Assembly: GCF_002803065.1 (NCBI RefSeq)
Contig: NZ_NNBL01000009.1
Coordinates: forward strand, 73,131-137,130
Direction: 5' to 3'
Source of the DNA: Streptomyces sp. CB01635
GTDB taxonomy: Bacteria; Actinomycetota; Actinomycetes; Streptomycetales; Streptomycetaceae
Length of the DNA: 64,000 nucleotides
Positions 61,159-64,000 of the stretch are shown one piece after another. A program made the position numbers and the translations under genes. The notes below the pieces were generated by a model. It saw nothing but the letters and a program-made list of their open reading frames with translations, did not search any database and was not told the DNA's origin. Each line of letters starts with the position of its first letter. Position 1 is the first letter of the stretch.

Positions 61159-61208
61159 GGGCTGATACTCTCACATCACTCTGCGCTGATACCAGTCGGT
61201 GCTGATCT
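61152..61208. promoter_or_regulatory. Operator repeats between arsR2 and arsC genes
   Basis: GCTGAT occurs at 61161, 61185 and 61201, the first two followed by AC. TCAGC-ATGG-GCTGA at 61152-61165 is an inverted repeat covering the arsR2 start codon. The position suits divergent control of the pump unit and the arsC genes. Confidence 0.5.
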
Positions 61209-61234
61209 CCTGGGACCCGCCGAAGGGGGTTCTC

Positions 61235-61870
61235 ATGTCCCCGTCCCCCGTCCTGCCCGATGAGCGTCTCGCCGCAGGAGCCGCCCGCCTGGCCACCTCG
61301 CACCGCGGCCGCTTCTCCGCGGAGACCGTGCAGAGAGTCATCACCGACTCCTACGAGCGCCTGGCCGCGACCGCCCGCGTCACCACCCACCTGGTCGTCC
61401 TGGCAGAGCGCCTGACGGCCGAACGCCTGGACGCACTGGCACACATCGAGGGATCGCCGGGCAGCGGACTGCCCCGGGTGCTGTTCGCCTGCGGCCACAA
61501 CGCCGGACGCTCACAGCTCGCCGCGGCCCTGCTCGCCCACCGCGCCCAGGGACATGTGACGGTGTCGTCCGCCGGCACCCATCCCGCCGCGGCCGTCGAG
61601 CCGACGGTGGCCCAGGTCCTCACCGAGGCAGGCGTCCCGTCCGGGGAGACCGCCTTCCCCAAGCCGCTGACCGACGAGGTGGTCCAAGCCGCCGACATCG
61701 TGATCACGATGGGCTGCGGCGACGCCTGCCCCGTCGTGGCCGACCGCCGCTACCTGGACTGGCCCGTCGCCGACCCCGAAGGCGCCCCGATCGCCGTCGT
61801 ACGCACCATTCGCGACGCGATCGACGCGCCCATCACCGAACTGCTCGACTCGCTGCCGAGCACCGCCTGA
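61235..61870 (+). CDS. arsC: Arsenate reductase with N-terminal helical domain (LMW phosphatase fold)
   Basis: A 211-residue protein; ATG 61235 follows GAAGGGGG. Residues ~1-75 form a helical domain (RFSAETVQRVITDSYERLAA) seen in some actinobacterial ArsC proteins. Residues ~80-211 are the low-molecular-weight phosphatase fold: nucleophile loop FACGHNAGRSQLA (C-x5-R) and the resolving-Cys region [20 protein letters not shown]. It reduces As(V) to As(III) for the ACR3 pump. The presence of two ArsC genes in tandem implies different reductant partners or a specialised first copy. Confidence 0.88.
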   Translation: MSPSPVLPDERLAAGAARLATSHRGRFSAETVQRVITDSYERLAATARVTTHLVVLAERLTAERLDALAHIEGSPGSGLPRVLFACGHNAGRSQLAAALLAHRAQGHVTVSSAGTHPAAAVEPTVAQVLTEAGVPSGETAFPKPLTDEVVQAADIVITMGCGDACPVVADRRYLDWPVADPEGAPIAVVRTIRDAIDAPITELLDSLPSTA

Positions 61871-61938
61871 AATCTCCCGTCATCCCCTGTCGTCACCGCC
61901 TGTTGAGCTACTCGCTCCACGTTACGAAGGAAGAACCC

Positions 61939-62358
61939 ATGCCCTCCTCGCCGCTCCCCTCCGTCCTGTTCGTCTGCGTCCACAACGCCGGACGCTCGCA
62001 GATGGCCGCCGGATTCCTCACCCACCTCGCGGGCGACCGGATCGAGGTCCGCTCCGCCGGCTCGATCCCCGGCGACCAGGTCAACCCCGCCGCGGTCGAG
62101 GCCATGAAGGAGGTCGGCGTCGACATCTCCGACCAGAAGCCGAAGATCCTCACGACCGAGGCCGTCCAGGCGTCCGACTACGTCATCACCATGGGCTGCG
62201 GCGACGCCTGCCCGATCTTCCCCGGCAAGAAATACCTCGACTGGGCCCTCGATGACCCGGCGGGCAAGGGCGTCGACTCCGTGCGCCCGATCCGCGACGA
62301 GATCAAGACCTGCATCGAGGCCCTGATCACCGAGATCGACGCGAAGCAGGAGGCATGA
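61939..62358 (+). CDS. arsC: Arsenate reductase (LMW phosphatase fold)
   Basis: A 139-residue single-domain reductase; ATG 61939 follows [30 protein letters not shown] holds the nucleophile Cys and Arg of the P-loop; [20 protein letters not shown] holds the redox Cys pair of the thioredoxin-linked class; and [19 protein letters not shown] completes the fold. It overlaps the truncated thioredoxin reductase gene by ATGA, which fits thioredoxin-dependent arsenate reduction. Confidence 0.92.
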   Translation: MPSSPLPSVLFVCVHNAGRSQMAAGFLTHLAGDRIEVRSAGSIPGDQVNPAAVEAMKEVGVDISDQKPKILTTEAVQASDYVITMGCGDACPIFPGKKYLDWALDDPAGKGVDSVRPIRDEIKTCIEALITEIDAKQEA

Positions 62359-62540
62359 GCGGCGTGACGGAGCCCGGCATAGGCGACGTCATCATCATCG
62401 GCTCCGGCCCCGCCGGATACACCGCCGCCCTCTACACCGCCCGCGCCCAGCTCAAGCCCCTGCCGTTCGGCAGCTCCATCTTCGTGGGCGGCTCACGGAA
62501 CATCCTGACACCTGGACCCCGGAGCGCCAGGACGGCCTGA
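62355..62540 (+). pseudogene. arsT: Truncated thioredoxin reductase of the ars operon
   Basis: Only the first ~45 residues are recognisable: [20 protein letters not shown], then [17 protein letters not shown], the FAD-binding start of TrxB. A full protein needs about 310 residues including the CxxC centre. After GGS the sequence changes to an unrelated tail and stops at 62540. A second frame, 62503-62626 ([20 protein letters not shown] then an Arg-rich end), looks like a fragment of another gene joined at the break. The operon therefore lacks its own thioredoxin reductase, and a housekeeping TrxB must serve. Confidence 0.8.
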
Positions 62541-62693
62541 TCGCCCGGTCGAGGGGCGCGGAGAGCACGGCCTTCGCGGTGGCCCGCTCCTGGGCGAACC
62601 GACGTGCGAGCCTGCTGCCGATATAGCCTCGGCGGATGCCCGCTTCGCAGCGGGTCCGACCCGGGAACAGTGCGTAACAGAGATGGGAAGTCG

Positions 62694-63065
62694 ATGGCTC
62701 TCAAGGAAGGCCAGCGGGTGGAGCTGGCAGCCGACACCAGGCTGACCGATTCGGTTGAGGTGTCGGGGGTCATCATCGGGTTCCTGTCCCTGGCGGCGGG
62801 CACCAGCGGGATCATCGAGCGGGTGACCGACCACCAGGACGAGAGCGAGGACGTGCGCGAGCACGAGCGGCTCAAGTCGCTGCTCGACGCCTTCGGACTG
62901 GACATGCCCACGGAGAGCAGGAGGCAGCTCGAAGAGAAGGTTGCCTCTCTGGAACCCGCGTGGACCGCCTTCCAGGAACGGGTGCCTCACGTGAGCGTAC
63001 GGGTCCGCTTCGACAATGGGTTCATCCTCGACGGGGCCGACGAGGCCGTCTTCGTCCCTGTGTGA
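62694..63065 (+). CDS. Conserved hypothetical protein
   Basis: A 123-residue soluble acidic protein; ATG 62694 is chosen (GGGAAG upstream). An N-terminal beta-rich part (GQRVELAADTRLTDSVEV, VSGVIIGFLSLAAGTSGIIE) leads into a helical middle (QLEEKVASLEPAWTAFQERV) and a C-terminal strand region (VSVRVRFDNGFILDGADEAV). The repeated beta elements around a KOW-like or SH3-like GxxG turn suggest a small binding protein, but no family is assigned. It stands alone between ars and IstB debris. Confidence 0.6.
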   Translation: MALKEGQRVELAADTRLTDSVEVSGVIIGFLSLAAGTSGIIERVTDHQDESEDVREHERLKSLLDAFGLDMPTESRRQLEEKVASLEPAWTAFQERVPHVSVRVRFDNGFILDGADEAVFVPV

Positions 63066-63084
63066 ACTGCGCCTGGACGCAGTC

Positions 63085-63370
63085 CTCATGTTCCGGGCTG
63101 CGGCCGCCGACGAGCAGGAGCTGAACACGTTCATCGCCCGCTATGGCCGCGTCGATCCTTTGCATCGATGAACTCGGCTACATGGAACTCGACCGCCACG
63201 GCGCCGAGTTCCTTTTTCAGGCGCTGACCGAACGCGAAGAGAACAACAGTGTCGCCGTCGCCTCCAACGTGACCTTCGGCGGCTGGACCAAAACCTTCAC
63301 CGACCCCCGGCGCGTCGACCGCCTGACCTTCAACGGCACCTCATCGAGACCGGCACTGACTCCTAATTCC
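63085..63370 (+). pseudogene. IS21-family IstB helper ATPase remnant
   Basis: One frame reads DEQELNTFIARYGRVD and, after a frameshift near 63156, another reads LCIDELGYMELDRHGAEFLF, QALTEREENNSVAVASNVTF, GGWTKTFTDP and VDRLTFNGT. LCIDELGY is the Walker B and the following lines are IstB hallmarks. The N-terminal part with Walker A is missing, and about five residues are deleted after FTDP. The 3' end frameshifts again at FNGT. Non-functional. Confidence 0.8.
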
Positions 63371-63942
63371 TTGCTCACGGGTCGTGGGAGTCAGGGTGCT
63401 GCCCGTGGTCCGTTCGAATGCCGGAGCAGCAATGCCTTTCGCCTGTCGAGATCGTCGAGGCTCCCTACTTATCGGCACGCAGTCACGGCACTCGGAGCGC
63501 TGGTGGCGTCCCGTGGGCGCCGGACGAATGGGCCTTCGCTCGCCCTTCCGCTGATCAGCGTCAGCGCGGCGGGCCGGGTCGGCGAGGCCTGGCCTGGCCT
63601 GGCCTGGCCACGACGAACGCTTCGTCCATGGCCCGTCCCCTTGGGGTGAACCCGGCATATGCGTCCGATACCTATCCGTGCGACAGATGCGCAGTTGGGC
63701 TACCAGCCCAGCAAGTGCATGCACCGGACTCACAGGCGCCCGAGCAGTGAACCGCCAGCTGACCCGGGCGGTGAACCAACACGGATGACGCGCGCCGGGT
63801 GGCCACGGGCAGTTCGGTCCGCTCGGTTCACTGATGCAGACGGTGTTTCGTACCGCGCCGGACGGGGATGGCCGCGACCAGCCCCACGGCGACAACCACG
63901 GCGGACACTCATAGCGAAACAGCACGACGGAGGGTGCAGGGG
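63371..63942. other. Region without a supported gene
   Basis: No convincing frame. A short tandem repeat of GGCCT (four copies plus a variant) lies at 63586-63609. The remaining sequence carries no motif I can support. Confidence 0.45.
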
Positions 63943-64000
63943 ATGACGCGGACACCGAGGTGGCTGTGGGCGCGGCGGAGGAGCCCGCAGCCCCCGGGGT
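63943..64000 (+). CDS. Possible start of a gene running off the right edge
   Basis: ATG 63943 is preceded by GGGTGCAGGGG and opens a frame (MTRTPRWLWARRRSPQPPG) to the window end. Only 19 residues are seen, basic in character like the cytoplasmic start of a membrane protein. Identity cannot be judged. Confidence 0.3.
   Translation, partial: MTRTPRWLWARRRSPQPPG

Noticed and set aside
63586-63609. GGCCT tandem repeat considered as a CRISPR-like or regulatory repeat
   Set aside because: Unit of five bases without spacers; a simple slippage repeat.
63700-63720. Possible tRNA-like hairpin around GGGCTACCAGCCC
   Set aside because: No cloverleaf can be drawn and no CCA or T-loop consensus follows.

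Overview
The window looks like chromosome-arm or plasmid DNA of a Streptomyces-type actinomycete. Evidence: very high GC with strong third-position GC, GTG and TTG starts, tight actinobacterial operons with 4-bp ATGA/GTGA overlaps, ROK/LacI/TetR/MarR regulators, and an arsenic locus of the Streptomyces kind (arsO, ACR3 pump, two ArsC, arsT). No rRNA, tRNA, CRISPR array or intact mobile element was found. At least six decayed pieces of integrase-core (IS3-like) transposases and one IS21 IstB remnant mark the accessory character of the DNA.

Layout. 1-5.2 kb: the 5' part of a LacI regulator (runs off the left edge), two small conserved proteins (a helical one and an SseB-like one), and pseudogenes with IS debris. 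5.7-9.0 kb: a LacI regulator with a perfect palindrome upstream, an RpiB/LacA-type sugar-phosphate isomerase and an MHS-type MFS permease. 9.5-25.2 kb: a carbohydrate locus holding a GH3 remnant, a family-5 ABC binding lipoprotein, GH20, GH1, two TetR regulators, a serine hydrolase, GH3, a secreted SGNH hydrolase, and an Opp/Dpp-type permease with ATPases (one a permease-ATPase fusion). 25.4-29.2 kb: leftward genes for polyphosphate glucokinase, a broken pgi, 6-phosphogluconate dehydrogenase and glucose-6-phosphate dehydrogenase. 29.7-32.8 kb: two secreted tripeptidyl-peptidase-like hydrolases. 33.9-37.1 kb: MarR plus a drug-efflux MFS with a regulatory-domain tail. 37.2-53.3 kb: an organosulfur locus. 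It has a seven-gene leftward operon (flavin reductase, SsuA/C/B-like importer, LLM monooxygenase, fused ABC exporter, aldo-keto reductase), two divergent ROK regulators, a cysteine-type leader peptide, two TauD dioxygenases and a broken binding-protein gene. 53.7-56.4 kb: an FKBP isomerase and a multicopper oxidase lipoprotein. 57.0-62.5 kb: arsenic resistance, ending in a truncated arsT. 62.7-64 kb: one hypothetical gene, IstB debris and little else.

How the parts may work together (inference). The carbohydrate locus can be read as one pathway: a family-5 ABC importer takes up oligosaccharides, GH20/GH1/GH3 enzymes hydrolyse them, PpgK phosphorylates glucose and Zwf/Gnd oxidise it. Five copies of a shared inverted repeat (AAAAC-N11-GTTTT class) lie in its intergenic regions. 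Four sit inside the spacers of sigma70-like promoters, which makes a strong regulon candidate. In the organosulfur locus, an importer, a two-component FMNH2 desulfonation system and alpha-ketoglutarate dioxygenases sit next to ROK regulators, one of them preceded by the conserved HVDL-RV-C leader peptide known from sulfur-assimilation genes. This points to cysteine-dependent attenuation of the regulator itself.
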